The notes beneath the pieces are model-generated. The model was not told where the DNA came from. It was given only the letters and a program-made list of their open reading frames with translations, and did no database searches. A program made the translations under genes and the position numbers. A stretch of 64,000 bases of DNA, from the NCBI RefSeq assembly GCF_005930355.1, contig NZ_VDBO01000005.1, positions 62,001 through 126,000 on the forward strand. Direction: 5' to 3'. Shown here one piece after another: positions 44,035-52,146 of this stretch; within the stretch, counting starts at the first letter, position 1; every line of letters begins with the position of its first letter. This stretch comes from Paenibacillus sinopodophylli. GTDB taxonomy: Bacteria > Bacillota > Bacilli > Paenibacillales > Paenibacillaceae.

Positions 44035-44099
44035 GGGTTATTTGTTAGGCATTGCAGCCATTGTAGACAGAGCATAACGCAGGCTTCCATTTATTAAAT

Positions 44100-44134
44100 A
44101 AGGCCAGATCTCCTTGTTGGATAATTCTGGCCTT
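44100..44134 (-). terminator. Terminator after the DUF1349 gene
   Basis: AAGGCCAGA (44100-44108) pairs with TCTGGCCTT (44126-44134). The minus-strand read-out ends in CCTTATTTAATAAA. Confidence 0.6.
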
Positions 44135-44204
44135 TGTGATGTCAATTGCTCTTCCATATCAGATAGCTCGTTTAAGTGAAACAATATAAACGAACCATTA
44201 GTCA

Positions 44205-44822
44205 TTATTCTTCAGTTGGTACGGTACGAATATCACCGATAGTTCCTGCTGTAATCGCGAGGTGTTGGAACCTCACCTGACACCCTTCGCTGATCGGCGC
44301 TTGTGCAGCAACGCCTACTTTAATCTCCTCGGGGAAGTCCATGCCAAAGTATCGAACCAGCTTCCATTGCTGCCCGTCGAGCGAGTAATGAAAGGCAAAA
44401 CAATTGCCCGATCGTGCAGCACGCAAATAAGGCTGCTGCACTTCTAATGGGCTGGAAACGCAGTCGTCCGAGGTATTTCTGGTTACTACGCTTAGAATAG
44501 AGGGATGATTGTCAAAAAACTCGAAGCATACTTTTGCCCAATTACGGTCATCCGCCATAAGCATCAGGCAGCCGGAGTCATATAGCTGCTTCATCTCAAC
44601 GTTGACTCTAGTCACGATGCTGAAGTCTCCCTTGATTAAGGTATATAAGTAGGGAGCAGAATCCTTATAGGTGGCCCCGGATGGATCAATAAAAAAGTCG
44701 GCGATTGCAGGTGCGGAGATGGATAAGCTATGATCGGCGTTAAAACCCCAATGACTAGGCTCGTTCAACCATTGCAAATCGGAAGATAAGGCTCGCTCAG
44801 AACAGTCTTCAAATACATTCAT
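44205..44822 (-). CDS. DUF1349 (concanavalin-like) protein
   Basis: From the ATG at 44822 (GAGGAG 8 bases upstream) the protein has 205 residues, with the DUF1349 pattern: LQWLNEPSHWGF, ADFFIDPSGATYKDSAPYLY, YDSGCLMLMADDRNWAKVCFEF, and YFGMDFPEEIKVGVAAQAP at the end. The family has a jelly-roll fold related to LamG, and its biological role is unknown. No signal peptide is present. It lies alone with a terminator on each side. Confidence 0.9.
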   Translation of the reverse strand: MNVFEDCSERALSSDLQWLNEPSHWGFNADHSLSISAPAIADFFIDPSGATYKDSAPYLYTLIKGDFSIVTRVNVEMKQLYDSGCLMLMADDRNWAKVCFEFFDNHPSILSVVTRNTSDDCVSSPLEVQQPYLRAARSGNCFAFHYSLDGQQWKLVRYFGMDFPEEIKVGVAAQAPISEGCQVRFQHLAITAGTIGDIRTVPTEE

Positions 44823-44942
44823 GGTATACACTCCTCGGTTGTGGTTGTCATTCGACAAATAATCAATTCAGTTCTAATATACTACAAGTTTTCTAGTTTT
44901 TGCATATCTACTTTAATGTTAATTTTCTGCTCTGCCAAACTA

Positions 44943-44988
44943 AAACCCGCAAAATAGCCGCTTTTCAGCGTGCCTATCTTGCGGGTTT
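44943..44988 (-). terminator. Terminator after the DoxX gene
   Basis: AAACCCGCAA pairs with TTGCGGGTTT, enclosing further pairing. On the minus strand it ends in GCGGGTTTTAGTTT. Confidence 0.7.
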
Positions 44989-45035
44989 GGAGGTTGGATT
45001 CAAACACAGCCGGATGACGTAGATTTAACGCCGGC

Positions 45036-45389
45036 TTAAAAACGGAAGATTGCAATAAATAAAGTGAACACCAGAAAAACGATATTCACTCCTATCTCCC
45101 GATATTCCTTACGAGTAATATGGAATATGGCACCGAAAATTACAATTGCGGAGAGTCCAGTTGCGGCAATTGGCGTCCATACAGTGGCGATATTTGTCGC
45201 TTGAGGCAGGACGAGTCCAACTGCTCCGAGCAATTCTACAAACCCGATAAAGAGGACGAACCCTTTTGAAACGTCTGATACCCATCCCCAAGACTCTTTT
45301 GCTTTCTTATACTGAAACGTCTTCAACCACCCCGAGTAGACAAAACCGATTGCTGCTAGTCCTTGAATGATCCATAATGCGATATTCAT
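45036..45389 (-). CDS. DoxX-family membrane protein
   Basis: From the ATG at 45389 the protein has 117 residues in four hydrophobic helices with the DoxX pattern: GLAAIGFVYSGWLKTFQ, GFVLFIGFVELLGAVGLVLP, and YREIGVNIVFLVFTLF at the end. AGGAGGTC precedes this start, while the upstream extension to 45428 is basic and lacks a ribosome binding site. It is divergent from the HxlR regulator gene, a common pairing in redox or electrophile response. Confidence 0.88.
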   Translation of the reverse strand: MNIALWIIQGLAAIGFVYSGWLKTFQYKKAKESWGWVSDVSKGFVLFIGFVELLGAVGLVLPQATNIATVWTPIAATGLSAIVIFGAIFHITRKEYREIGVNIVFLVFTLFIAIFRF

Positions 45390-45536
45390 TAATGTTTCCG
45401 ACCTCCTGACTATTTGTGCGCCATCCAATAATGGTATAGTAGACCCTAGTCATTAATTCAACAAGTAGGCACTTTATCTAAACAGAGTAACTAAAAAGTG
45501 ACTTAGCAAAGCAAAATGAAGTAAGGGGGAGTTCTA

Positions 45537-45884
45537 ATGAAGGAGTATTGTAAATTTGAATCTGCGCTGGATATTCTAGTGGGGAAATGGAAGCCTGTCA
45601 TTCTGCTTCAGCTTATTTCAAATGGCATAATGAGATTCAGCGAACTTCAAAGGGCGATTCCGGATATAAACAAAAAGATGCTGACCCAGCAGTTAAGAGA
45701 ACTTGAATATAACGATATCGTACATCGCGAGGTGTACAATCAAGTCCCTCCGAAAGTGGAATATTCGATATCGGATTATGGGAAAGGCTTAAGCGCTGTG
45801 TTACAGCCATTGAACGATTGGGGAGCAGCCCATATGGAGCACATGGATACGCTATACGGTGTAGACCGCTTAGGCAAGGAATAA
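45537..45884 (+). CDS. HxlR-family regulator
   Basis: The 115-residue winged-helix protein has C6 (EYCKFESALDILVGKWKPVILLQL) as the only N-terminal Cys, the position used for thiol-based sensing in YodB/HypR-like members. The recognition helix region is NKKMLTQQLRELEYNDIV and the wing PPKVEYSISDYG. AAGGGGGAG precedes the ATG. The 108-bp gap shared with doxX contains AAGTAGGCACTTT and AAAAAGTGACTTA, an imperfect inverted repeat that may be its operator. Confidence 0.92.
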   Translation: MKEYCKFESALDILVGKWKPVILLQLISNGIMRFSELQRAIPDINKKMLTQQLRELEYNDIVHREVYNQVPPKVEYSISDYGKGLSAVLQPLNDWGAAHMEHMDTLYGVDRLGKE

Positions 45885-45977
45885 CATTCTAGAGGTGGTG
45901 TGGGACACACCTCTAGTAAATGGGTTAGCTGCATGAATAGGTATGACCGCCATATTTGAACGATGCCATGTATGTAA

Positions 45978-46004
45978 GCGAGCCCGCCAAGGGCTCGCTT
46001 TTTT
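45978..46004 (+). terminator. Terminator
   Basis: GCGAGCCC pairs with GGGCTCGC around a GCCAA loop, followed by TTTTTT. It lies 93 bases after the HxlR stop. A second hairpin without a T run (CTAGAGGTG/CACCTCTAG, 45892-45919) lies between. Confidence 0.85.
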
Positions 46005-46139
46005 CGATGAAATATCCCCATTCGTAGTTCCTGTACGTGTGTATGAATGTAAAGATTATAAGCTTTAATCCATTCCAGGCTGCCCTGAAAGACAGTATCT
46101 TTAGGATTAACAATTTGTATGTCGTTAGGGGGATAAAAG

Positions 46140-46733
46140 GTGAACCATTTTTTCAATCGAGATATTGTGCTCGAGAATGCTCATGTCAAGCTAGTTCCGT
46201 TTAGTGAGTCTTATGAAGACGAGCTTCGGAACATTATTTTCGATCACGAAATTACAAAATATACGGGCAATCATTTTGTTGATCAGGATGATCTCAAACG
46301 TTATATGAGTAGCACGATTGCGAGCCGAATGGACAATTCGTCTTATCCATTCATCGTCATTGATAAGGCTTCAGGCCAAGTGGCGGGGTCTTCACGATTC
46401 GGGAACATTGTATTCCATAGTAAAAGACTTGAAATTGGCTGGACATGGTATGGAGCAGCGTTCAGAGGAACGATTGTTAATCAAGCAACAAAGTTTGAAT
46501 TGTTAACCTATGCTTTTGAACAAATGGAATTTAATCGTGTGCAGTTCAGTGTGGATGCTGAGAATATGAGATCGCAGAAGGCTGTTCTTAAGCTCGGGGC
46601 TACGCAGGAGGGCGTCTTCAGATGCAACTATATGGATGCAAATGGACAATGTCGTGATGATGTGTATTTCAGTATTCTCAAGTCGGAATGGCCGAAGCTG
46701 AAAAGAACGGTATTTCATACAGTTATAGTCTAA
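46140..46733 (+). CDS. GNAT acetyltransferase (RimJ/RimL type)
   Basis: The 197-residue protein has the RimL-like layout: VLENAHVKLVPFSESYEDEL at the start, YPFIVIDKASGQVAGSSRFG, LEIGWTWYGAAFRGTIVNQATK, and NRVQFSVDAENMRSQKAVLKLGATQEGVFR near the end. It transfers an acetyl group to an amino group of an unknown substrate. The GTG start follows AGGGGG. It is monocistronic. Confidence 0.92.
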   Translation: MNHFFNRDIVLENAHVKLVPFSESYEDELRNIIFDHEITKYTGNHFVDQDDLKRYMSSTIASRMDNSSYPFIVIDKASGQVAGSSRFGNIVFHSKRLEIGWTWYGAAFRGTIVNQATKFELLTYAFEQMEFNRVQFSVDAENMRSQKAVLKLGATQEGVFRCNYMDANGQCRDDVYFSILKSEWPKLKRTVFHTVIV

Positions 46734-46749
46734 TGTCATTGACTAAATT

Positions 46750-46794
46750 GGTTTATAGTTATAAACTAACTGCATAGGTTTATAACTGTAAACC
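46750..46794 (+). promoter_or_regulatory. Two BlaI/MecI-type operators
   Basis: Two dyads of the same sequence family precede the blaI-like gene: GGTTTATAGTTATAAACTA (46750-46768) and GGTTTATAACTGTAAACC (46777-46794), with centres about 27 bases apart. BlaI-family repressors bind such A+T-rich dyads as dimers, so the operon is probably autorepressed. Confidence 0.75.
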
Positions 46795-46810
46795 AGTAAG
46801 GAGTGTTGGG

Positions 46811-47173
46811 GTGAGTAACTTGAAGCTATGTGAAAGCGATTATCGCTTTATGCTTGTCGTGTGGGAGAGCGAGCCTGTGGCGTCGGGAAAGCTGGTAGCT
46901 CTATGTGCAGAGAAGCTTGGCTGGAAGAAGCCCACCACATATACTGTGCTTCGGAAAATGTGTGAAAAAGGAATACTTAAAAACGACGATACGATTGTTA
47001 GCTCTATTATCCCCAAGGAGCAGATACAAGCTTATGAGAGTGAACATTTTATTGAGCGAACCTTTGCAGGCTCTTTGCCTCAATTTCTTGTTTCTTTTTT
47101 CGGCAATAAAGCACTCTCCAGTAAGGAAGCGGATGAGCTAAAGCGGCTGATTGATGAACATAAGGAGGGGTGA
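46811..47173 (+). CDS. BlaI/MecI/CopY-family repressor
   Basis: The 120-residue protein has a winged helix typical of penicillinase repressors (DYRFMLVVWESEPVASGKLV; WKKPTTYTVLRKMCEKGIL) and a C-terminal dimerisation helix that is the usual protease-sensitive part. GTG start with AAGGAG upstream. The M56 sensor gene starts 3 bases after its stop. Confidence 0.9.
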   Translation: MSNLKLCESDYRFMLVVWESEPVASGKLVALCAEKLGWKKPTTYTVLRKMCEKGILKNDDTIVSSIIPKEQIQAYESEHFIERTFAGSLPQFLVSFFGNKALSSKEADELKRLIDEHKEG

Positions 47174-47176
47174 GTT

Positions 47177-49132
47177 ATGGAAACGTTGTTTCTGAACATA
47201 TTCAATATGACCCTCACCGCAGCTTATGTGATCGTTGCTGTACTGCTCATCCGTCTGCTGCTGAAACGAGCGCCCAAAAAGTATGCCTATTTGCTGTGGG
47301 CTATTGTACTGTTCCGCCTTGTCTGTCCGGTGTCAGTTACTTCGGAGTTCAGCCTCTTCAATGCTGCCCCCTTTGATATGACCGTAGCACAAAAGAACGG
47401 CGAAGCGGCGCTTAGCTATGTCCCACCTGATATCGGCTATATGGATAAGCCGGGGATGACGGTGGGAATACCGACCATGAACGCGATCATAAGCAGCAGT
47501 CTGCCGCCTGCGGCACCGACGGAAAGCACGAATCCGCTGCAAATATGGATACAGATTGGCTCAATTGTATGGGGTTCAGGCGTGGCGGGCTTGCTTCTTT
47601 ATGGCATCGTTTCCTACTTCCACTTGAAACGGCATATGGCTACAGCCGTTCGTCTGGACAATCAAGTATTTGAGTCGGATACCATTCAATCACCGTTTAT
47701 TCTTGGTTTTATGAAGCCGCGAATTTATGTTCCTTTCGGGCTTCGAGAGCAGGAACTGATGTACATTCTGAAGCATGAGGCTTACCATTTGAAACGAAAA
47801 GATCACCTAATCAAGCCGCTCGCCTTTGTTGTTCTTGCCTTTCATTGGTTTAATCCGCTTGTGTGGATGGCCTTCGTATCGATGGCTAAGGACATGGAGA
47901 TGAGCTGCGATGAGAAGGTGCTGGAGGAGACGGGTTCGGACATTGCAAAGGCGTACAGTACATCATTACTCGCCTTTGCGACAAATCGGCGGTTTCCAGC
48001 AGCAAGTCCTCTAGCCTTCGGGGAGACAGGCATTCGGGAGCGAGTGAAAAATATTTTGCGGTTTAAAACGCCCAAAAAACGAGCAATCGCCTTCTCTGCT
48101 TCCGTCTGTATACTCGCTGTCGCCATCTGTGCCACGAATCCTATTTTGCATGGAGCTGTGGAAGCGACAGATGAACCGTATGGCAGCTATCGTTTTGAGA
48201 AGCAGGTCTATATGAATCTATTGAGTTCGCAAAGAGCTTTTGAAGGATTTAAGGAGTACTACACGTTAACCGAAAACTCGCTGACCATAACCAATGAAGT
48301 CAGCAATCAACAGACAATAGCTGCAGCCTTTAATCGAACCGTTTTAGATGAGCAACAATACAACAGCAGCTTTATGGTGCCGGGCGTTCAAGTTCCTGAT
48401 ATTTCAAGCTACAAGGAGCGTTATCAGTACGTGCTTAACGATTCGGCCGTTGATCCAGGCTATCGTCTTTATCTGCTGGACAATGAGGTATGGCTGGTGA
48501 AAATGCACAAGGACAAGGCAAATACACTAAAGAGTGAATATGTATGGAGTATTTATCAAATTTCGAAGCTTGACGAGGGCGTATCTGGTAATGCTGCTGT
48601 ATTGGGAACGCAGGATGGTGTCGATGCTTTTCTAGCTTTGAATAAGGATTTCAAATCAAGCTTCGAAGCAGACAGGTGTTATAACATCACACCGCAATGG
48701 ATTACAGAAAACTCTGATTATCGGATTTTCAAATATAGTCAATCGGCAGCTTCATTTCTGCTATATGAAGGAGTCGTATATCCGCTTGGTGAGGAGCTTG
48801 GTGGCTTTGGCGTAACGAGCATGGCTCTAGACGATCTGGACAGTGACGGGAAAATGGAATTGTTTTTCACTTATTCATGGGGCTCGGGTATTCATCGTTC
48901 GCTTGTGGCTTATTTCAGCCCGACTGCCAAGGAAGTTGTGACCTTGCCATACGCGCATTGGAATGAGGATATGACTATCGTGACTAACCGTGATGGCAGT
49001 CTGTCCCTGTATGGAGCGGCTATCACGAACATGGCGGGTTTTGCTCATTTCGTAGTAGATCGAACTGATTTCGTATCAGATATCGTTTACGTAAATGGGC
49101 AGATTTCATTGAATGCTGCAGCGACGGAGTGA
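47177..49132 (+). CDS. BlaR1-like M56 zinc metallopeptidase sensor
   Basis: The 651-residue protein has three to four membrane helices (about 5-35, 35-55, 115-140, 310-325) and a cytosolic M56 protease domain with H200-E-A-Y-H204 and the following HWFNPLVW and MEMSCDEKVL. The C-terminal part (about 330-651) is extracytoplasmic. It lacks the penicillin-binding domain of BlaR1 and contains an FG-GAP-like segment (ALDDLDSDGKMELFFTYSWG). It should cleave the neighbouring BlaI-type repressor after sensing a non-beta-lactam signal. No target gene other than the operon itself is adjacent. Confidence 0.9.
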   Translation: METLFLNIFNMTLTAAYVIVAVLLIRLLLKRAPKKYAYLLWAIVLFRLVCPVSVTSEFSLFNAAPFDMTVAQKNGEAALSYVPPDIGYMDKPGMTVGIPTMNAIISSSLPPAAPTESTNPLQIWIQIGSIVWGSGVAGLLLYGIVSYFHLKRHMATAVRLDNQVFESDTIQSPFILGFMKPRIYVPFGLREQELMYILKHEAYHLKRKDHLIKPLAFVVLAFHWFNPLVWMAFVSMAKDMEMSCDEKVLEETGSDIAKAYSTSLLAFATNRRFPAASPLAFGETGIRERVKNILRFKTPKKRAIAFSASVCILAVAICATNPILHGAVEATDEPYGSYRFEKQVYMNLLSSQRAFEGFKEYYTLTENSLTITNEVSNQQTIAAAFNRTVLDEQQYNSSFMVPGVQVPDISSYKERYQYVLNDSAVDPGYRLYLLDNEVWLVKMHKDKANTLKSEYVWSIYQISKLDEGVSGNAAVLGTQDGVDAFLALNKDFKSSFEADRCYNITPQWITENSDYRIFKYSQSAASFLLYEGVVYPLGEELGGFGVTSMALDDLDSDGKMELFFTYSWGSGIHRSLVAYFSPTAKEVVTLPYAHWNEDMTIVTNRDGSLSLYGAAITNMAGFAHFVVDRTDFVSDIVYVNGQISLNAAATE

Positions 49133-49162
49133 ATGGTTCTATTTTATGGAAATAAGTTTGAA

Positions 49163-49209
49163 GGGCTGCAACAGGTTGCCATGAGGCGCTGTGTTATAGC
49201 CCTTTTTTT
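49163..49209 (+). terminator. Terminator after the M56 gene
   Basis: GGGCT-AACAG pairs with CTGTGTT-AGCCC and is followed by TTTTTTT. It lies between convergent genes. Confidence 0.75.
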
Positions 49210-49259
49210 GATTTTGATCGGTCTAATCGACCTTGATTGTAAGCTGTATCGCTGCGCCA

Positions 49260-49970
49260 TTATAACAACGAAGGAATGCCCGCAAGCTCGGCCCTCAATC
49301 GCTGTTCCAGTTGGTCAAGATCCCAAGTTTGCTTTGAGAATCGGAGTGGGCTTATGCTTTCTTTGAGCGTGAATCGGCCTTCCCCTACAATGATAGGCAC
49401 CCGAGCGTTCTCCAGCAAAGGAATATCGGCAACTGCATCCCCCGCGCTAAGCAGGTGAAGGGAAGCGGAAGCTTGAAACGGAGGAAGCAGCAGCACGCGA
49501 TCCTTATCTACCCCGTAGTTACTTGCTACTTGTCCGGTCAGCCGACCATCTTGTTCTGCCAGCTCGAACCCGTAGATACCCTTTATTTCGAATTTTGCAG
49601 CATAGTCTCTGAGTACCTCGGCGGGAGCACCGCTCACCAGATAGACATCGATCTCCAACTGCTTCAGCAGCTTAAACAGAAGGGAGGCATCTGGGAAAAG
49701 AGAAGTCTCGTTCACAGTCAAGTAGGAGGAGACGCAGGTTCGGTATCGTTCAAGCTCACATCCTGCGAGTGCGTTAGCGAACGCCTCGCAGGTTTGGAGT
49801 GTGTAGTCGGCGTAAGTGATTTGCTCGGCATGGTAAGCCAATTTGAGTTGTTCAAAAGTTTCCGTAAGCGTCTCGTTAACGAGACCTTGCTTCACTAAAT
49901 AGTCGGTTAAGCCATAAATGGTATATCCCTGATGGATTGTATTGTCCCAATCGATAAGTGCATAGCGCAC
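49260..49970 (-). CDS. HAD-family phosphatase (SerB/HAD-IB-like)
   Basis: The 236-residue protein has motif I D-W-D-N-T (IDWDNTIHQGYT), motif II (VYLVSGAP), and motifs III/IV (KDRVLL, LSAGDAVADIPLL). These are typical of HAD-IB small-molecule phosphatases such as phosphoserine phosphatase or MtnX. The substrate is unknown. GTG start, with GAGGAGT upstream. It is divergent from the THI5-like operon. Confidence 0.9.
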   Translation of the reverse strand: MRYALIDWDNTIHQGYTIYGLTDYLVKQGLVNETLTETFEQLKLAYHAEQITYADYTLQTCEAFANALAGCELERYRTCVSSYLTVNETSLFPDASLLFKLLKQLEIDVYLVSGAPAEVLRDYAAKFEIKGIYGFELAEQDGRLTGQVASNYGVDKDRVLLLPPFQASASLHLLSAGDAVADIPLLENARVPIIVGEGRFTLKESISPLRFSKQTWDLDQLEQRLRAELAGIPSLL

Positions 49971-50031
49971 GGTAACACTCCTCTTGAACTAGCCTTTTTT
50001 ATCATAATCGCATATTTGCGATGGAAATGTC

Positions 50032-50062
50032 TTGACCCTCCAGTCGGCTGGAGGGTTATTAT
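50032..50062 (+). promoter_or_regulatory. MerR-type promoter of the THI5-like operon (19-bp spacer, dyad ACCCTCCAG-CTGGAGGGT)
   Basis: -35 TTGACC (50032-50037) and -10 TATTAT (50057-50062) are exactly 19 bp apart. The spacer contains the dyad ACCCTCCAG TCGG CTGGAGGGT (50035-50056). This is the geometry of promoters that MerR proteins activate by DNA distortion. The operon encodes its own MerR protein six genes downstream. The same bases could also be read as a hairpin followed by T-rich sequence, but no plus-strand gene precedes it that would need a terminator. Confidence 0.78.
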
Positions 50063-50113
50063 TTTTAAAACAGTGTAAACCAATCGGAATTTAGAAAGAT
50101 AATCGGAGGGAAC

Positions 50114-51124
50114 ATGAATATGATACTTAGATCATTGAAATTATTGGCAGTCGGCGTAGTTGCGACAGGAATACTGGCGGGCTGCGGCAGCAACGAGAAG
50201 GGAGCGGGAGCAGCGAAGACGGAATCGGTCACCGTTATTCTGGACTGGACGCCGAACACAAACCACACAGGCTTGTATGTAGCGTTGGAGAAGGGATATT
50301 ACAGCGCCGAAGGGCTAGACGTCGATATCATTCAACCTGCGGAAGGAACGACTGCGACGCTGATCGCTGCGGGTAAAGGCGACTTCGGCGTAAGCTATCA
50401 GGAGGACGTAACGTATGCGCTGACGAGCAAGGACCCATTGCCGATCAAGGCGGTTGCTACACTTATCCAGCACAATACATCGGGCTTCGCCGCTCCTAAG
50501 GATAAGAACATCACATCTGCAAAGGATTTCGAAGGCAAGGTATACGGCGGATGGGGCTCACCTTCAGAAGAAGCGGTGCTTAAGGCAGTTATGGAAAAGA
50601 ACGGTGCCGACTTTGGCAAGCTGCAGCAGGTTGATATTGGAAGCGACGACTTCTTCGCCGCAACGAGTAAAAATATCGATTTCGCTTGGATATTCGAAGG
50701 CTGGACAGGAATCGAGGCCAAGATTAAAGGCGTCGACATCAATTACATCGCGGCAAGGGATCTTGACCCTGCACTCGATTACTATACGCCCATTCTAATT
50801 GCGGGCAACAAGCTGTTGAAGGAGAACCCTGAGAAGGTTCAGAAGTTTTTGAAGGCGACGGAAGAGGGCTACCAATACGCGATTGAGCATCCAGAGGATA
50901 GCGCGGACATTCTGCTAAAGTATGCTCCAGAAATCGACAAGACGCTGGCGGTGGAGAGCCAAAAGTTCCTCGCAGACGAGTACATTGCCGATTCACCGGC
51001 ATGGGGTCAGATGAAGGAGCAGGTTTGGAGCGCATATGCACAATTTCTTAAGGATAAGGGCTTGATTGAGAAGGAGCTGGTAGTCTCAGACGCGTTTACA
51101 AACGAGTTCCTGCCCCAGAAATAA
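50114..51124 (+). CDS. NMT1/THI5-like substrate-binding lipoprotein
   Basis: The 336-residue protein has a lipobox ([12 protein letters not shown]) and a mature part opening with [20 protein letters not shown], the hallmark of THI5/ThiY-like proteins that bind pyrimidine precursors of thiamin or related aromatic compounds. The ligand is not certain: family members also serve sulfonates and nitrate. ATCGGAGGG lies before the ATG. It is the first gene of the seven-gene operon. I see no TPP riboswitch in its leader, which argues against simple thiamin regulation. Confidence 0.92.
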   Translation: MNMILRSLKLLAVGVVATGILAGCGSNEKGAGAAKTESVTVILDWTPNTNHTGLYVALEKGYYSAEGLDVDIIQPAEGTTATLIAAGKGDFGVSYQEDVTYALTSKDPLPIKAVATLIQHNTSGFAAPKDKNITSAKDFEGKVYGGWGSPSEEAVLKAVMEKNGADFGKLQQVDIGSDDFFAATSKNIDFAWIFEGWTGIEAKIKGVDINYIAARDLDPALDYYTPILIAGNKLLKENPEKVQKFLKATEEGYQYAIEHPEDSADILLKYAPEIDKTLAVESQKFLADEYIADSPAWGQMKEQVWSAYAQFLKDKGLIEKELVVSDAFTNEFLPQK

Positions 51125-51222
51125 CGATCTCACGGGTAAGAGGGCTCCATCAAGGGAACAACGGATACGATGGAAGCGTTCGTTACAAAATCTCAATTCT
51201 AATTAAAAAGGAAGTAGACTTC

Positions 51223-52146
51223 ATGAGACACCTAAAGGTTATGCTGGAATACTTTTATCCTTGGACGAATTCGGCTGGATTGTACTATGCAAGGGAGCAA
51301 GGCTGGTACCGTGAGGCGGGGCTCGATGTTGAATTCACTGTACATGATCTTGGCAGGGGAGACACGCTCGCTTACCTAGCCAGAGGAGAAGCGGACTTCG
51401 GAATCTTCCCAAGCAATCGGCTGCTTGTCCAGAGAGAAACACAGCTGATCGTCATTGGAGTTGCGGCGATTAACCATCGAGCGATGGAAACGATTCAGAC
51501 GGTTCTAAGCACAGGAATTCGACGACCAGCCGACCTCGCCGGCAAGAGGATCGCGATGAACCCGACGCCGCGGGGGCTTGCCATGGTTCGCCAGCTCGTG
51601 AGCGCGGACGGTGGAGACCCGGATGCAGTTATTATAGTCGACGCCGGAACGAGGGAGCTAACTCCTGATGCCATTGCCGCTGGTGAAGCGGAAGCGACGT
51701 TCGGCAGCTACTGGGCGTGGGAGATTCTAATGGACACCGGCGTTCCAGAGAAGGATCGCCTTGTCTGGCCAGTAGACGAAATCGGCGCTCCACCGTATCA
51801 CAGTTACCTGCTTGGCACGCAGGAGGAGCTTACGAAGAATGAGCCGGACGTCGTACGCCGCTTCCTTCAGGCAACGAGCAGGGGGTATCTTGCGCTTGCT
51901 TCCGAACCGTTCGCAGCGGTTTCGCTCTACGAGAAGTACGTTCCGTACTTTCCTAAGCAGCTCTTCGAACGCTCTCTACCGCTGATTGCTCCCACTTGGC
52001 TGCATGACGGAGCATGGGGACACCAGCGTGTTGAGCTTATTGAACCTTATGCAGAGTGGCTTGCTGCACACGGTATCCTTCATAACAAGGATAGTTGGCG
52101 TACTGCGTATACAAACGAGTATCTTCCACAGGGGGATGCAATATGA
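51223..52146 (+). CDS. Second NMT1/THI5-like binding protein, without signal peptide
   Basis: The 307-residue protein starts directly with HLKVMLEYFYPWTNSAGLYY, aligning with the mature part of the lipoprotein before it. The conserved segments (GLDVEFTVHD, GEADFGIFPSN, RRFLQATSRGYLALA) show a complete two-lobe fold. AAAAAGGAAG lies before the ATG and no export signal is encoded upstream in frame. It should therefore stay in the cytoplasm, unlike usual ABC binding proteins, and could be a ligand carrier, a sensor partner or an enzyme. Yeast THI5, an enzyme of this fold, has a Cys cluster that is absent here. It overlaps the kinase gene by 4 bases (ATGA). Confidence 0.88.
   Translation: MRHLKVMLEYFYPWTNSAGLYYAREQGWYREAGLDVEFTVHDLGRGDTLAYLARGEADFGIFPSNRLLVQRETQLIVIGVAAINHRAMETIQTVLSTGIRRPADLAGKRIAMNPTPRGLAMVRQLVSADGGDPDAVIIVDAGTRELTPDAIAAGEAEATFGSYWAWEILMDTGVPEKDRLVWPVDEIGAPPYHSYLLGTQEELTKNEPDVVRRFLQATSRGYLALASEPFAAVSLYEKYVPYFPKQLFERSLPLIAPTWLHDGAWGHQRVELIEPYAEWLAAHGILHNKDSWRTAYTNEYLPQGDAI

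Noticed and set aside
46811-49132. A beta-lactam resistance operon
   Set aside because: The M56 protein has no penicillin-binding domain and no beta-lactamase or PBP gene follows. The serine hydrolase at 56922 is 8 kb away on the other strand.
50035-50062. Intrinsic terminator reading of the ACCCTCCAG/CTGGAGGGT hairpin
   Set aside because: No plus-strand gene precedes it. Exact 19-bp -35/-10 spacing and a MerR gene in the operon make a promoter more likely. It is kept as the alternative.
50000-50113. TPP riboswitch in front of the THI5-like lipoprotein gene
   Set aside because: The leader lacks the conserved CTGAGA and ACCTGA...GGATAATGCC elements, and the structured part is fully explained by the MerR-type dyad.
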